The translations under genes and the position numbers were made by a program. Positions 33,024 through 44,469 of a stretch of 64,000 bases of DNA are shown here, in pieces. Every line of letters starts with the position of its first letter. Positions within the stretch are counted from its first letter, which is position 1. The notes under the pieces were generated by a model. That model saw nothing but the letters and a program-made list of their open reading frames with translations. It made no database searches and had not been told where the DNA came from. The stretch is from Nitzschia sp. DOCU1 (lineage: Eukaryota > Bacillariophyta > Bacillariophyceae > Bacillariales > Bacillariaceae), in assembly GCA_951394045.1 (NCBI GenBank), contig OX595991.1, positions 1,612,001 to 1,676,000 on the forward strand. Direction: 5' to 3'.

Positions 33024-33891
33024 TATTGCGTTGCTCCCCTTTCCTGCCTAACACCTTGGTTATCCTCGGAAACAAGATATGACGAGTGTTGCTCGCCTGT
33101 TGACAATTCCCCACAGGAGATGATTCCCACACTTGGGAGTACTAGGAGTTTCGATGGTATCACGACCCCACTTTGAATGATGTAGGAGACAGAGAACGTC
33201 GCCGAGGCAATGTATGTATCCACAGCAGTAGTTGAGTGAGTCAATCTAACGTTTGTGCTTCTACCCACGCTGGGGCAAGATCAGCCGGGTTGGAATTTTT
33301 CGCCCGCCGACCTGAAAGCGCATCGGGAAGGGGGGCATAAAAATATTTTTTCTTCAACGGACGAGGACGTCACCCAGGCATATTTGTTCAACGATTCGCT
33401 CGGGTCAGCCGGGATATTTGAACGGAAGCTGATGGGTGTCCAAAGCGCCTGGCAGGCTCGCTTCGTGCCTCAAGTGATTGTGGCTGGCGGCGGACGGGCG
33501 GTAGCGCGGCGATGGACTTGATCGATTGAATTGAAACCTATGTTGGGTATCACAGCGGAGTACTTCGCTCCCACTACTAGCAGATCAGACACCATCTTCA
33601 TTACCCATGGATGGATATGTTTCAACGAAAAGAAAAGAAACTCGACCACATAGAGCTGCACTAATGCTAGTCTGCCTCCTTTGGAGGCACCGTACTTCGT
33701 AGATAGTGTTATGGTATGCCCATGCTTCAAGACCGCAACCATTTCTTCATTGCACAGTGTACAATACGCATGCTCTGAAAAGGTCAATATCCTTCTACTA
33801 GTTGCTGTTGCTCGAAAAATTGCGCTCAACTACTACTGATTTTGTACTACCGTACCGTCCGACAATGTTGACCCATAAGATGACATCGGCG
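33024..33891. other. Intergenic region upstream of VPS13
   Basis: This should include the VPS13 promoter. An 88-codon plus-strand frame (33255-33521) has no ATG at its 5' end and no family likeness. No gene or element is supported. Confidence 0.4.
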
Positions 33892-34896
33892 CTATGCTAG
33901 GATCTCGACTGCCACATGATCGTTCCTCCCATCCTCTTCCTTTCTGGATGCCGCCTCAAGCCACTCCACAGGCTCGTCCCACAAGGCCACGGATGTCTCT
34001 TGAAAGAATCCAAAGTGACCCAATCTGTCGACTGGAAGGACGGCTGGATTCAAATGCCTTCGTTCAACGTTGGGATAGGCGGAAAGCATGAAGGCATCCA
34101 CCGATCTGGCGGTCCCCCACTTGTCATCTTCAATGCTGTAAGCCAACACGGGGGCCTTAAAATTGGCAAAGCGATAGAGGGGTAGCGATGGATCGTCCAG
34201 GAGATAGCCAGGCGAACGGCACCACTTGGCCCATTGCTGTGCCACACCTGCTGGAAGGTTTTGGGCTCCTCTGGTAAACCAACTCCAGGGCATGAACCCA
34301 AATACGCTCGAAAGCAATGGAAGAGTCAAGTGCACATGGAAGAAGACCTTGTATCGCTCGTCGCCACCTTGAAGGTTCCAGTATCCACTCTGCGAGGATA
34401 TTGTCACCATGGCCTCAATGCGACATGACAATTCGCTCGAGAGCATTCCCGCAATGTGACCGCCGACACTGTGACCAACGAGATAAACGCGTTTGGAGTC
34501 GTCAGGATCAGAAGATGACCTAGAGTCCACAGCAAATTGCACAGCAGCAGGTAGGTCATAGAATGCCCAGTCTGTCACGGTAGCATTGAATCCTCTTAAG
34601 CTTTTGCCATGTCGAGAATCTCCGATCCCACGGTAATCGAAGGTTAATACATCATAGCCTCGAGCTTCTGCCAGGTATCGAGCAAAGTGCTTGTAAAAGC
34701 CTTGTGGAACAGCGGTAGCAGAACTCAGAACGATGGTGCCTCTCTTATTGTCACTGCGATAGAGTGTGCCGCCTAGCTTGGTACCATCCTCCGTTGGAAT
34801 CGTGACCACCGAAATCTGCATCCACCGTTTCTCGATACGGAATGACCGCGTACCAACGGCTTGGAGCAACGATCCCGAGCTCAATTGACGCAACAT
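33892..34896 (-). CDS. Alpha/beta hydrolase, bacterial COG4757-like
   Basis: A single exon of 334 residues. The nucleophile elbow is GHSVGG (residues 141-146, Ser143), preceded by LTFDYRGIGDS, which gives the oxyanion region. The likely acid is in SIEDDKWGT (Asp257 or 258), and the likely histidine is in RLGHFGFF (His294). The segment PAGVAQQWAKWCRSPGYLLDD and the ending VDRLGHFGFF match my recollection of the bacterial 'predicted alpha/beta hydrolase' group COG4757. The substrate is unknown; an esterase or lipase-type activity is likely. ATG 34896 is the first in-frame ATG; the frame continues upstream without one to a stop. There is no targeting signal. It is divergent from TRM8 with 404 bp between. 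The absence of introns and the bacterial likeness hint at horizontal transfer (inference). Confidence 0.78.
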   Translation of the reverse strand: MLRQLSSGSLLQAVGTRSFRIEKRWMQISVVTIPTEDGTKLGGTLYRSDNKRGTIVLSSATAVPQGFYKHFARYLAEARGYDVLTFDYRGIGDSRHGKSLRGFNATVTDWAFYDLPAAVQFAVDSRSSSDPDDSKRVYLVGHSVGGHIAGMLSSELSCRIEAMVTISSQSGYWNLQGGDERYKVFFHVHLTLPLLSSVFGFMPWSWFTRGAQNLPAGVAQQWAKWCRSPGYLLDDPSLPLYRFANFKAPVLAYSIEDDKWGTARSVDAFMLSAYPNVERRHLNPAVLPVDRLGHFGFFQETSVALWDEPVEWLEAASRKEEDGRNDHVAVEILA

Positions 34897-35300
34897 CGTC
34901 TGAGGATTATTTTGTGATGCAAGTTCATGCACTCTCGCAAGAGCAAGTTCGAATACATGCGATTAGCCATTACATAAAAGTTCGTTGGCGCCACTTTTTG
35001 TTTTGGTTGTGAATCAGCCATTTCGATGCTGTTCTTGGAAGGAAGACAAATCCGCGCGGACCCGAAGAAAGGATTTTCCCACTAATGCGCGTTGTTTAAA
35101 GTCCGAAAAGCGCGGTATCATGCAACCTTTCTTATTGATGTCTCCTAATAAGTAAATAAATCGTCTTTCCTTGGTCCGATGTCTGACCTGCCAATAGTTT
35201 CTGAGATTGGACACCAACACCAACCATCCGATCCTTACGTTTATTTTTTCTGCCGCCACAAATTCCATTACAAACAAACAACAGCTTGGTACATTCAAAA
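34897..35300. promoter_or_regulatory. Divergent promoter region, hydrolase / TRM8
   Basis: 404 bp between two divergent start codons must hold both promoters. I see no recognisable core element. Short AT-rich stretches occur near 35140-35165 and 35240-35280. Confidence 0.35.
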
Positions 35301-36143
35301 ATGACAGAGCCATCTACCTCCGCTAACTCCGCTAACGACAAAAAGCGGTCCAACGACGACATGATATCGCCCATCACACCTGATGGGGACATGCCTCAGA
35401 AAAAGTTTTACCGTCAACGAGCCCACTGCAACCCGTTGTCGCATAACGACGCCTTTGAATATCCAAGGCGGCCCGAGTCGATGGATTGGTCGGCCTATTT
35501 TCCAGAGAAGACCAGACCTCCTACCGTACTTGATATTGGATGTGGCTTTGGCGGATTGACTCTTGCGTTGGCTACCCTCTTGCCAGAGGAACTAATCTTG
35601 GGCATGGAAATTCGAGCAAAGGTGACGGAATATGTGAGATTACGGATCGTGGCGTCCCGCAAAGAACACCCCGGACAGTATCAAAACTGCAGCGTGATGC
35701 GGACGAATAGCATGAAGTTCCTGCCATTCTACTTTCCCAAAGCCAGTTTGAACAAGCTCTTCTTCTGCTTCCCTGATCCACACTTTAAACGAAAGAATCA
35801 TGGGCGTCGCATCGTGAGCGAGAGACTCCTGTCCGAGTACGCTTATGTCTTGAAGCCCAAAGCGCGCTTGTACTGCATTACCGACGTTAAAGAACTTCAT
35901 GAGTGGCACGTTGCCAAATGTGATGCCCATCCTCTCTTTCGTCGACTCCCTGACGGTCAGGTGGAAAAGGAGGACCCTTGCGTAAAGGCAATGAAGACGG
36001 AAACCGAGGAAGGAAAGAAAGTGGAACGGAACAAGGGAGAAAAGCACTTTGCAGTATACGAACGAATCGAAGACTCGGAGCAGCTTCCCCTGACGATCGA
36101 TAGTTTCTGGGATAGCGAACAGGGCGATGCTGGTGATACATGA
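35301..36143 (+). CDS. TRM8: tRNA (guanine-N7-)-methyltransferase, catalytic subunit
   Basis: A single exon of 280 residues. Family landmarks are in order: PQKKFYRQRAH (32-42), the SAM-binding DIGCGFGG (78-85), LGMEIRAKV (100-108), FPDPHFKRKNHGRR (157-170) with the catalytic acidic residue region, EYAYVLKP, and EGKKVERNKGEKHFAVYERI. TRM8 (METTL1 in animals) makes m7G46 in many tRNAs together with the WD-repeat subunit TRM82/WDR4, which is not in this window. ATG 35301 is the first in frame. There is no plastid or mitochondrial signal, so it is nuclear or cytosolic. The length is normal. Confidence 0.93.
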   Translation: MTEPSTSANSANDKKRSNDDMISPITPDGDMPQKKFYRQRAHCNPLSHNDAFEYPRRPESMDWSAYFPEKTRPPTVLDIGCGFGGLTLALATLLPEELILGMEIRAKVTEYVRLRIVASRKEHPGQYQNCSVMRTNSMKFLPFYFPKASLNKLFFCFPDPHFKRKNHGRRIVSERLLSEYAYVLKPKARLYCITDVKELHEWHVAKCDAHPLFRRLPDGQVEKEDPCVKAMKTETEEGKKVERNKGEKHFAVYERIEDSEQLPLTIDSFWDSEQGDAGDT

Positions 36144-36272
36144 AATGCCGTGATGGCTAGCACACTTGCTGGTGGTAATCAATTTCTTCCTTGCTATACA
36201 ATTATCGTTGTACTCTTCCATCGTTCAAATATACAGTTGCTTATTTCCAACAGCTACCTCCGTGGATGACAA

Positions 36273-39200
36273 TCAGGTCTGGAGGCTTTCTCCGGCCGTT
36301 CGTTGGTTGGCGTCTCCAATATCAAAATGAGCTTCAGTCCAAGCCGTGTGAAAACGCCCTTCCTTGTCCACCCGTTCATAAGTGTGTCCACCGAAGAAGT
36401 CTCGCTGCGCTTGAGTCAAGTTGGCAGGGAGTGTTTCTCGACGGTATGTATCGAAATACGTCAGCGAGCCGCACAGGGACGGACACGCGATCCCGCTGGT
36501 GACACAGAGAGCAACCAATCGACGCCACGGCATCGATCGTTCGTTGATCTCGGCCGCAAATCCGGCATCAACCAATAGGTTTGGTAACCCGGGCTGCTCC
36601 GCAAAGGCCATCTGGATTCGATCCAGCAATTTCGCCCGAATGATACAACCTCCCATCCAAAGGCGGGCACATTCCGAAAGATCCACTCCCCAGCCAAACT
36701 CATCAGAGGCTGCCTTGATCAAGCTGAGGCCTTGGGCATAAGAACACACCTTCGAGGCATAAAGCGCAGCGCGGAGGTCTTCTATTACTTGAGCGCGGTC
36801 GGCGGGTGCGATAGCGGGCGCTGCCAGTACCTTCGCTGCAGCCACACGCTCGTCCTTACGGCCACTCAACATTCGAGTATCCAGAGAGGCCGCGATGGTG
36901 GGAGCTGCGACGCCTCGTTCGGCAGCTTCTTGAACAGTCCAACGTCCTGTGCCTTTCATTCCGGTTTTATCCAGGATCTTGTCGACGATGTAACCTTCAC
37001 CATCCTCATCCTTCTTACGGAAAATCTTCTCGGTAATTTCAATTAAATACGACTGAAGTTCCGACTCGTTCCACTGAGCGAAGGTATCAGCAATTTCCTC
37101 ATTGTTCATTCCCAATACATGCTTCAGTACGTCATATACCTCCGCGATGAGTTGCATATCGCCATATTCAATACCGTTGTGGATAGTCTTTCGAGGTTTT
37201 GTTAGACATGCAACCACGCAAAGAGCTAAATCAACCTTCCCTTACTCACCTTGACATAATTTCCACTGCCGACTGGACCCAGGTATGCAACGCATGGCCC
37301 GGTACGTTCGACTTGGGCAGCGCATTTGCGAAAGATTGGTTCGACGAGTTCATATGCCTCCTTTGGACCACCAGGCATTAAACTTGGCCCATTTCGGGCT
37401 CCTTCTTCACCTCCAGAAATGCCCATCCCAATGAAATGGATTTTCTTTTCCTCAAGGAGCTTGGCACGCTTCATGCTGTTTGGGAACCATTCATTCCCGC
37501 CGTCAATGATCACGTCCCCTGGGTCCATGTAGGCAGACAACTTTTCAATGGTTTCATCAACTGGCTTGCCAGCTTGTACCAAAATGACAACTTTACGCGG
37601 CTTGGCGAGCAGCCCCACGAATTCTTGAATGGATTTGGCGCCTACAACTGGGAGGTTTCCTTCATCTTTTGCTCGTCTGACTGTTGTGTCCACCTTATCA
37701 GGAGAGCGGTTACCCACGGCTACCTTGAATCCGTGCGAGGCCATATTGAGCGCAAAGTTTTGACCCATGACAGCAAGGCCCCACAGACCTATGTCGCAGC
37801 AAATTTCGCAATCGGGCATTTTCGTGTCAGCTCCTGCAGCATCGCCATCTTGCTTTTTAGGACTAGTACCAGCCCCAATGAAGACGTAATCTTCGTTCCG
37901 CGAGTATCCGCCTTGCCGTGCAATGAAATCGTCGGCTTCACTTGGACCTCGTGAACCCTGGCGATAGACGATGGGTCGGATATTCCCTTCGTCGATTTTA
38001 TGCAGCAAAGGCGTAAAGATTTCCCAGGCTCGACGAAGCTCATCGTCACGAACAAAGGCGCCCTGTTTCCCTTGCAATACATCCAAAATAAGACGAGTAT
38101 AAGCGTCAGGATTGGCCCCCTTCTCGGAATGCACAAAATACCGAGTATCGTAGTTCAGATCTAATTCCGACTGTACCGGTTTGGCGGCAAATCCAGGGCT
38201 CTTGACATTGGTCTTCAAATACACCGCTTCGCTCGGCTGCATACGCAAAACTAGAAACAAGAAATCGGCAAGTGGAAAAGATTTGAGGTGCACTGAGATG
38301 CCGCTGTGCTCGATTCATAGCACAAGAGAGCCCATTACGTACCTAGCTCATTCCTGGGACACGTGTGCTCGGTGAAAAGATAGCCAGCGGCAGGCGCTTC
38401 CTTAAACTGGATACGCATTTCAGCCTTGCGTTCATTCAATGCCTTGCCAGCCTTTAGGATTATAGGAACGCCGTGCCACCTCGGATTGTTGATTTTCAGG
38501 TGGATCACCGCAAAGGTCGGAGTATTTGTATCCTTATTTTCAATAGTCGGATCATCTGCATAGTTCTCGTATTGTCCCAGAACAACATCGTCCAATCCAA
38601 TCGGTGGAATAGCATTCAAAACCGCAACCTTAGCATCTCGAATGGCTTTCCCGGAACCTGGACCCTCAACCGTTACTGGAGCCTCCATGGTCAATAATGT
38701 GAGCACCTGTAGCAAGTGATTCTGCAGAATATCTCGAATGATTCCGTATTGGTCAAAATATCTGTAGAAGCGAATGAGCAACTACAATACTGAAATAATG
38801 CGACCTCGGTGACGACAACTCACCCTCCACGTCCTTCCGTACCGAACGGCTCCTTAAATGTGCAGATGATTGTCTTGACATTGTCGCTGTTCCAAATTCG
38901 TTCTAGCCAAGTATTCGAAAAGCGCAACACAGTCAGATTCTGGACCATTTCTTTTCCTAGATAATGATCGATACGATAAATGTGTTTCTCGGTGAAATGT
39001 TGGCTCAGGGTTCTGTTGAGCTCCTGATAGCGCGTACCGAACGGTGAGTGACGCAATTGACCGATGTAAAGATTCGACCAGGTCAAAACCCGAAATGAAA
39101 AAATCTCACCTCAAAGCTTTGAAGATCACGACCAAAAGGCTTCTCAACAATCAACCGAGTCCACCCTTTGTCTTCGTCTTGCATGCAAGCCTTTTTGATG

Positions 39201-39670
39201 GCCAGCCCAGTCTCTGCGAAGACATTCGGCGGAATGGCAAAATAGAAGAGTCTGTTGTAGCCCAAAAGTCCAGTGATGCTCGCTTCTTTCTCCTCCATTG
39301 CCTTCCTGATCGAGGCAAACGCATCAACGTCCCCGTACGATGACCCTCCTTGGTATCTGCAAATTTGTAGAAATTTTTCGATCGCTTCCTCAGAATGGGT
39401 GCCGGCCTTGACAAGATATGGACGAAGGCGGTCACGAAGCGCCTCGTCTGTCATCTGGGATCGCGCGTAGCCCCAAATGACAGTGTCGTCGGGCAGAAGG
39501 CCATCGCCGTAGAGATTCAGAAGGGAGGGATACGTCTTCTTCTTCGCAAGATCGCCGGAAGCCCCGACGACAACAATAGTCAACAGGCTATCCGTAAGCC
39601 ACTGCATCTGCTCGGCGGTCGCACCCTCCAGAGCAGATGAGCTTGCCTTGGTAAGTTTCGTTTTTGCCAT
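36273..39670 (-). CDS. Fused glucose-6-phosphate dehydrogenase / 6-phosphogluconate dehydrogenase
   Basis: Five exons (39110-39670, 38824-39023, 38343-38761, 37250-38250, 36273-37187) are joined by introns of 86, 62, 92 and 62 nt. Every junction restores a conserved motif, giving 1,031 residues. The N-terminal G6PDH part (about 28-508) has [18 protein letters not shown], the active-site RIDHYLGKE (204-212) and [18 protein letters not shown] linker of about 40 residues follows. The 6PGDH part (about 546-1031) has [11 protein letters not shown] (NADP fold), [18 protein letters not shown] and the catalytic [14 protein letters not shown] (Lys727). It catalyses G6P to phosphogluconolactone and, after lactonase action, 6-phosphogluconate to ribulose-5-phosphate, each yielding NADPH. 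No targeting signal is visible, so it is probably cytosolic. The start is the first ATG (MAKTKLTK). No lactonase domain lies between the halves. Confidence 0.95.
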
Positions 39671-40141
39671 TGTGGGAATTGTATCAAGCACTTTTACAAA
39701 TCCAGATTATGGTCAAAGATTGTGGCACAACACCTGATGGTGTGCTTCGTTTTGGGAACCCTTTGGATCTTGGTGGAAGACGCGCGAAAAGCCTGCATAC
39801 AGGAAAAGCCTGATGGAGGAAAAGAGCCTCATGAGGGGATGTTGCGCAATGATCGGCTTCGCCCTCTTCGTCTCTCTCCTTTTCTCCGCATCAATAACGG
39901 TACGATACTACGTTACATACATAAAGTGAATGGCTATCGTACCTTCGTAGCCAAGTCATCGAGAAACGATTGATTACTATGTACCGACTGCTACCGGTAG
40001 ATTGGGATGGGTTACCAGCCCCTTCCCGCTCTAGCTTTCTGGACAGCTGAAATGATTGCATCCCATAAATGCCTAGTGTACTACGATTATCCTTATTGCA
40101 AGAATATGTCACCGTAGCATTGCAACGTAAATGTATAACTC
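39671..40141. other. Intergenic region upstream of the G6PDH-6PGDH fusion
   Basis: It holds the fusion-gene promoter and the 3' end of the next gene. Frames here lack an ATG or conservation. No gene is supported. Confidence 0.4.
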
Positions 40142-42012
40142 TTACACAAATGTGCCCTTTTCAACTGCAAGCAACGAGTCTCGGATGGCGCCCGAAAGAT
40201 CGTAGTTCGTTTCCGTCTTCGCCTTCCACAAGTATATGCATGAATACACCAAGCAAATCGTCGAAAGGGCAAGGAAAGAATACGTCATGACATTGGAAGC
40301 CCATTCTCGATGATATTCACCACCGCTATTCAGATAACCCGCCAGCGGATACTTCACCAAAGAATTCTGTGATCGGGCGACAGACATGTCTCGGAAGGTG
40401 GCAGTTTCCATTGTTGTCTTGGCCGAGAACTTCATGCACTGATGCGAGGTGAAGCAGCGTTAGGCAAATTTAGACCAGCTCATGCAGTCGACCCCAACGC
40501 AAGGTATCCACAGTCCAAGCATCTTACCTGATTCACATTTGTATATCCTGCATCATCGTAACACTCAAACGTTTCCCCATTAGCCGAAGATTCACCGCCC
40601 AGTTTACGACGGTTGCCGTAATAGTTGTTGCCGTAATACTTGTAATAGTAGTTGTCATCGTCATCGGCGAGGTATTTTGAGCCGTCCCTGTTCGTCAAAT
40701 CGTGGGCAACGCAAGGGTGACAAATATGCCAAACATCAAATGCGGAATTCCATCGTTCCATGGATTCTGCCAAAGATTCGCCGCTGTAGTCGCCACCGTC
40801 TCCGCTGTCATGACTGCCACGATTGTTGACAAAAAAGTTGCCCACGACTTCTTCAACAACACTGGTATCACTCGAATAATCCACAATGCATTGCGCATCC
40901 AAGTAAAGACCCACAGCGATTCGACCATACGGCATCGGTTTAATATCGTAGTACAGTGTTTCGCCATCAGGAGTAGTCGAACCAGAAGCAGTGCACCCAC
41001 GAGGCCACGCCTCCCGAGCCTTCTTCATGAAAGAGTATTCATCATCCGACCAAACGCACATCCCTTCGTGCTTGAACAACTGTCCCATCCAGTCATCATA
41101 GCTACGGTGCTTAAAGAATCCCAAAAGAGAGAAATGCGTGTCCTCCTCATGACAGTCCATTTTCGCACATCGTGAGCCATCTCCACCATCATTTTTATCA
41201 CCATGTTCAGCGTACTGACAGGCGGAGTTGTCCCAAGAATTTGTCGTCCGGTTCCAGTACTGATATTCGGCAATTCCACTCCCTTCATACTCCAAGTCGA
41301 CGTACTGATGTGGCAGGCAATCATAATATGTGAGACGCCTTTCGCGCAAGAAAGAACAAGCACAAGAGGAATCAACTTACAGCTGCCCAAAGGAGGTACC
41401 GGGCACAGCCTTCATCGGTCACATCTTGGCTGTGGGAACCATGACCACCTTCGTCCTCGTCTGAAGAAACAGAGTTGCAATCAATCATGAAGCCCAACAA
41501 ACGCCATGCTTGCTGCAATACGAAATTAACCGAAACCGGTGTTAGAGTAGCGCAAGCAGACGGGTAACAACCTATACCACCAACTCACCTGATACTCATC
41601 ATAATCGCCCATTCCCTCCACAAAGGGCTGAACGCTGTATGGATTGTAGCTTTCCCACTGGCCTGTGATTATTGAAAAGACGATAAGTTCTTGGTTCGTT
41701 CGTTGACGACATCAGGCTCATGTGAAGGATCGATCTCACCAGTTGTTTCTTCCTCATCATATTCATCTCCCTCCTCCTCCTCATCATCATCATCCTCGTC
41801 TTTACTGTTCCCTCCGAGGAAACGAGCCTTTTTCTTTGGCAGATCGTCGACTGGCAAGAATTCAATATCTTTCGACATGGACACCCACTGTGAACTTTCG
41901 GGATTCGCCACACCCATGCCCTCCAAATCCTTCATTTGGATGTAGGGCATGTTCTCGACAGCATTAGCGGCCACCAGAAGCGCCAGTGTGGCAAAGGAGG
42001 ATGCCGTGGTCA

Positions 42013-42013
<1 letters not shown>
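40142..42013 (-). CDS. Secretory type I membrane protein, diatom-type unknown family
   Basis: Five exons (41740-42013, 41589-41662, 41381-41512, 40528-41304, 40142-40438) are joined by introns of 77, 76, 76 and 89 nt; all phases agree, giving 517 residues. A short signal peptide ends near residue 18 (LLVAANAVE). An acidic run at about 70-90 follows KKKARFLGG. The ectodomain is rich in Cys, Asp, Tyr and Asn. An NRRKLGG motif lies near 392-395, then CYDDAGYTNVNQ-CMKFSAKT, one transmembrane helix at about 469-490 and a short cytosolic tail. I recognise no enzymatic domain. It lies head to head with the gene at 42523, which has the same layout and the RRKL motif, so the two may be diverged duplicates. 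Its leader carries (CAA)13 directly before the ATG. Confidence 0.75.

Positions 42014-42052
<39 letters not shown>
42014..42052. repeat. (GTT)13 microsatellite = (CAA)n leader of the 40142-42013 gene
   Basis: Thirteen GTT triplets on the plus strand abut the start codon. The mRNA of the minus-strand gene would therefore carry (CAA)13 immediately before AUG. CAA repeats are known from the tobacco mosaic virus omega leader to enhance translation; a role here is inference. Confidence 0.9.
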
Positions 42053-42054
<2 letters not shown>

Positions 42055-42522
42055 CCTAAAAAGTTGTGGGTCGAATCGAGTCGTCGTCTCCTCTTCGTAT
42101 GACCGGGCGAGGGAAAAATGTGTGTGTTGCTATTCATAAAATGTAGCAGACCGGCATGCGCCCATCTCCCGCCGATAATTGCCATGTGATTGGAAATTGG
42201 TTCTTGTAATCTCACGTTTAATTAAAGTATTTTTCGAATGTCAGTCGACTATGCTCGAAGAACCTCCATAGAGTTGTCGCCAAATCGATGAAATCCAAAG
42301 ATACTATGGCATCTTTACGCGGTTCAACGCTTAAATCCGATCGCTGCGAGCCGCGCCAGCCGGTTTCCCGCCATTGCCTTCAAATGAACACATGCAACTC
42401 AAACAACGCAATAGTGATGATCGGAACGAACCTTTCCCATCCTTTCTTGTGTTACGTTGTTTTTATGGTTGGTCAAACATTTGGCAAGAATCTCGGGAAA
42501 TCATTACGATAGACACAAAACC
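42053..42522. promoter_or_regulatory. Bidirectional promoter region of the head-to-head pair
   Basis: About 470 bp separate the microsatellite from the ATG of the plus-strand gene. It must drive both genes. No specific motif stands out, and no additional gene is supported. Confidence 0.4.
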
Positions 42523-43969
42523 ATGTTGAAATTGTTGCTTTCTCTCTCAGGGATCACGGCGGCAGTTGCTGCCCAGTCAGGACTCAAACAAATAGAAACA
42601 TTTTGGATTGACTCGGCCGACATTCTATCCTCCCTTGACGAATACCGTGCTTTCTACATCAAGCCTCACGGATGCGTGTAAGTTTCATGCTCGTCGTCAT
42701 GATGTGTTGTCTCTTCTCTATCGCTCGAGGTGCGACAGCCGCTGTCGCCTTTGGCGTTTTCCGTTTTGTACTCTGTGCTACTATTTACCTTCCGAACAAC
42801 GGCCGGTTTTTCGTTGTTGTGGGAACTCCGTGATCCGTAATTTAACCGGATCCAAGCTCCGCGCGTCTATCAACTGTTCGGTGGTTCTGTAGAGCCCGTT
42901 TGCGTGTGCTGTCCTCTCCTCGCGTTGATCTTGTCGATGAAGCTTGAGCTCACATTTCCCCGATTGCTCTAGTTGGACAGAATGTGCAGTTGACGACACC
43001 GATGATGGAGTCACCGGGGATAACCGCGACGGAGATGAAAAATGGTATCAGTATAGGACCCAAGAATTCTGTGCGAACGCTGCGTTCTCTTTGTACGGGG
43101 TCAAGAAAACAGATGTGGATATTTATGGATGCAGTCGGTCCCATTGGATCAACTCGTTTTTCTCGTACAATTCTGCTGATACGCTCCTTCGAGCCGCTGG
43201 GAAGCAGCCAATTATTTATTACAATAACTATGCCAACAGTTCGAATGCCATGTGCGTGGAGCTTGAGGATGATGATGATCAGAATCGCAGGAAACTCTCG
43301 GGCAGTCAAGACGATGACAAAGTTGTCAGCAGCATGGGATGCGACGAAGAAGGGAATTACATTATTGCCAGCTTCAACGCCAACAGCTGTGACGGGAACT
43401 ACTTTCTAAAAGTGATTGACACCTTTCCTAAATACAACAAGCAACACCAAAGTTTGGGTTGCCATAAAATCTACTCGGGAAATGGAAACACCTACGCTAT
43501 TGAATACCTCATGAGCAACGCGTGGTCCTGCGATTTGGACTTGTACCCCAATGGATGCCCAGACCCCTATGGAAAGAAATCAGGCTGGGATTTGGCTTTG
43601 AGGACGGTGGCTAACGGTGGTAACGCTCAGTTGGCATACCGAAACATGATGTACAAACGACCAATTCGGGTCCTGAGTTTCTTCCTCGCTTTTCTGGCGT
43701 TTGCCACCATCATTTTTGGTTACAAGGTCAAGAATCGGGATCGCATCAAGTCCAAGGGCGGAAAAGTTCTTGGTTATCTTCGATGCTTGTGGGAAGACTT
43801 TTTGCACGTTCTTGTTATCGCAAAGGAGGCAGTTGTAGGCTACATTCGTGAACAACTGGAGAAAGCACACAACGAAAAAGAGGACGAAAGCACAATTGGG
43901 GATGAGAGCACAGTTGAGGTTATCGTAACACCAACACAAAGAAAGAAGTCGAGAGTCGGTGTCGTCTAA
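42523..43969 (+). CDS. Secretory type I membrane protein, related in layout to its neighbour
   Basis: Exons 42523-42677 and 42973-43969 are joined in phase 2 (GTAAGT to CTCTAG) as HGCV-WTECAVDD and give 383 residues. The 295-nt intron is long for this window. The signal peptide is MLKLLLSLSGITAAVAAQ. The ectodomain has paired cysteines and Asn/Tyr-rich stretches, with DDDDQNRRKLSG near residue 155. A transmembrane helix lies at about 284-304 (VLSFFLAFLAFATIIFGY), followed by a charged cytosolic tail of about 80 residues. No known domain is recognised. The RRKL motif inside an acidic context is shared with the divergent neighbour. It could be a cell-surface, Golgi or frustule-associated protein. 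The exon 1 boundary is less certain than exon 2. Confidence 0.72.
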
Positions 43970-44469
43970 ATGCAGTTGCCTAGCCTGCCAAATCGATCAT
44001 CATCAAGGAAGCAAAACTACTACCTGGACTAACTGGGAATTTTCTAGATTGTGCCAACAATGTCTACAACCCGTAGTGTCGTAGTCCACCATGCTTTTAC
44101 GTTTTAATGTAATAGAACAAAACATGCCGTCCGTCCGATGTAGCGTCCATTGACCTCTCTCGCACCTGGTATGCTTTCTTTTCAAGTTACTACAGCATGT
44201 TTGCGTGCCTCCTCTTAACTTTCCTCCCTCCCCCTTTCTAGGAAAAAGCTGGTATTTGGAAAATCGCCCCATTTGCTTCCCCCAATTGACTTATTGGAAT
44301 ACCCCGAAGCATTGTTGACCGATGATTTCACACAATGGATGCACCCGTCGACATTGTTACATTCTGTCGCAATGAAAACGGATCATACCATCAAGTATAT
44401 TCACGCTCGCTACATCTGAGTTATTCATCGGCTGAGTGCAACTCAAAACGACGTTGAAAGTAGGGCAAC
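43970..44469. other. Intergenic region
   Basis: 500 bp between two plus-strand genes. Open frames on the minus strand have no motifs. No gene is supported. Confidence 0.4.

Noticed and set aside
33255..33521. 88-codon plus-strand frame upstream of VPS13
   Set aside because: It opens with GTG and no ATG, and shows no recognisable motif.
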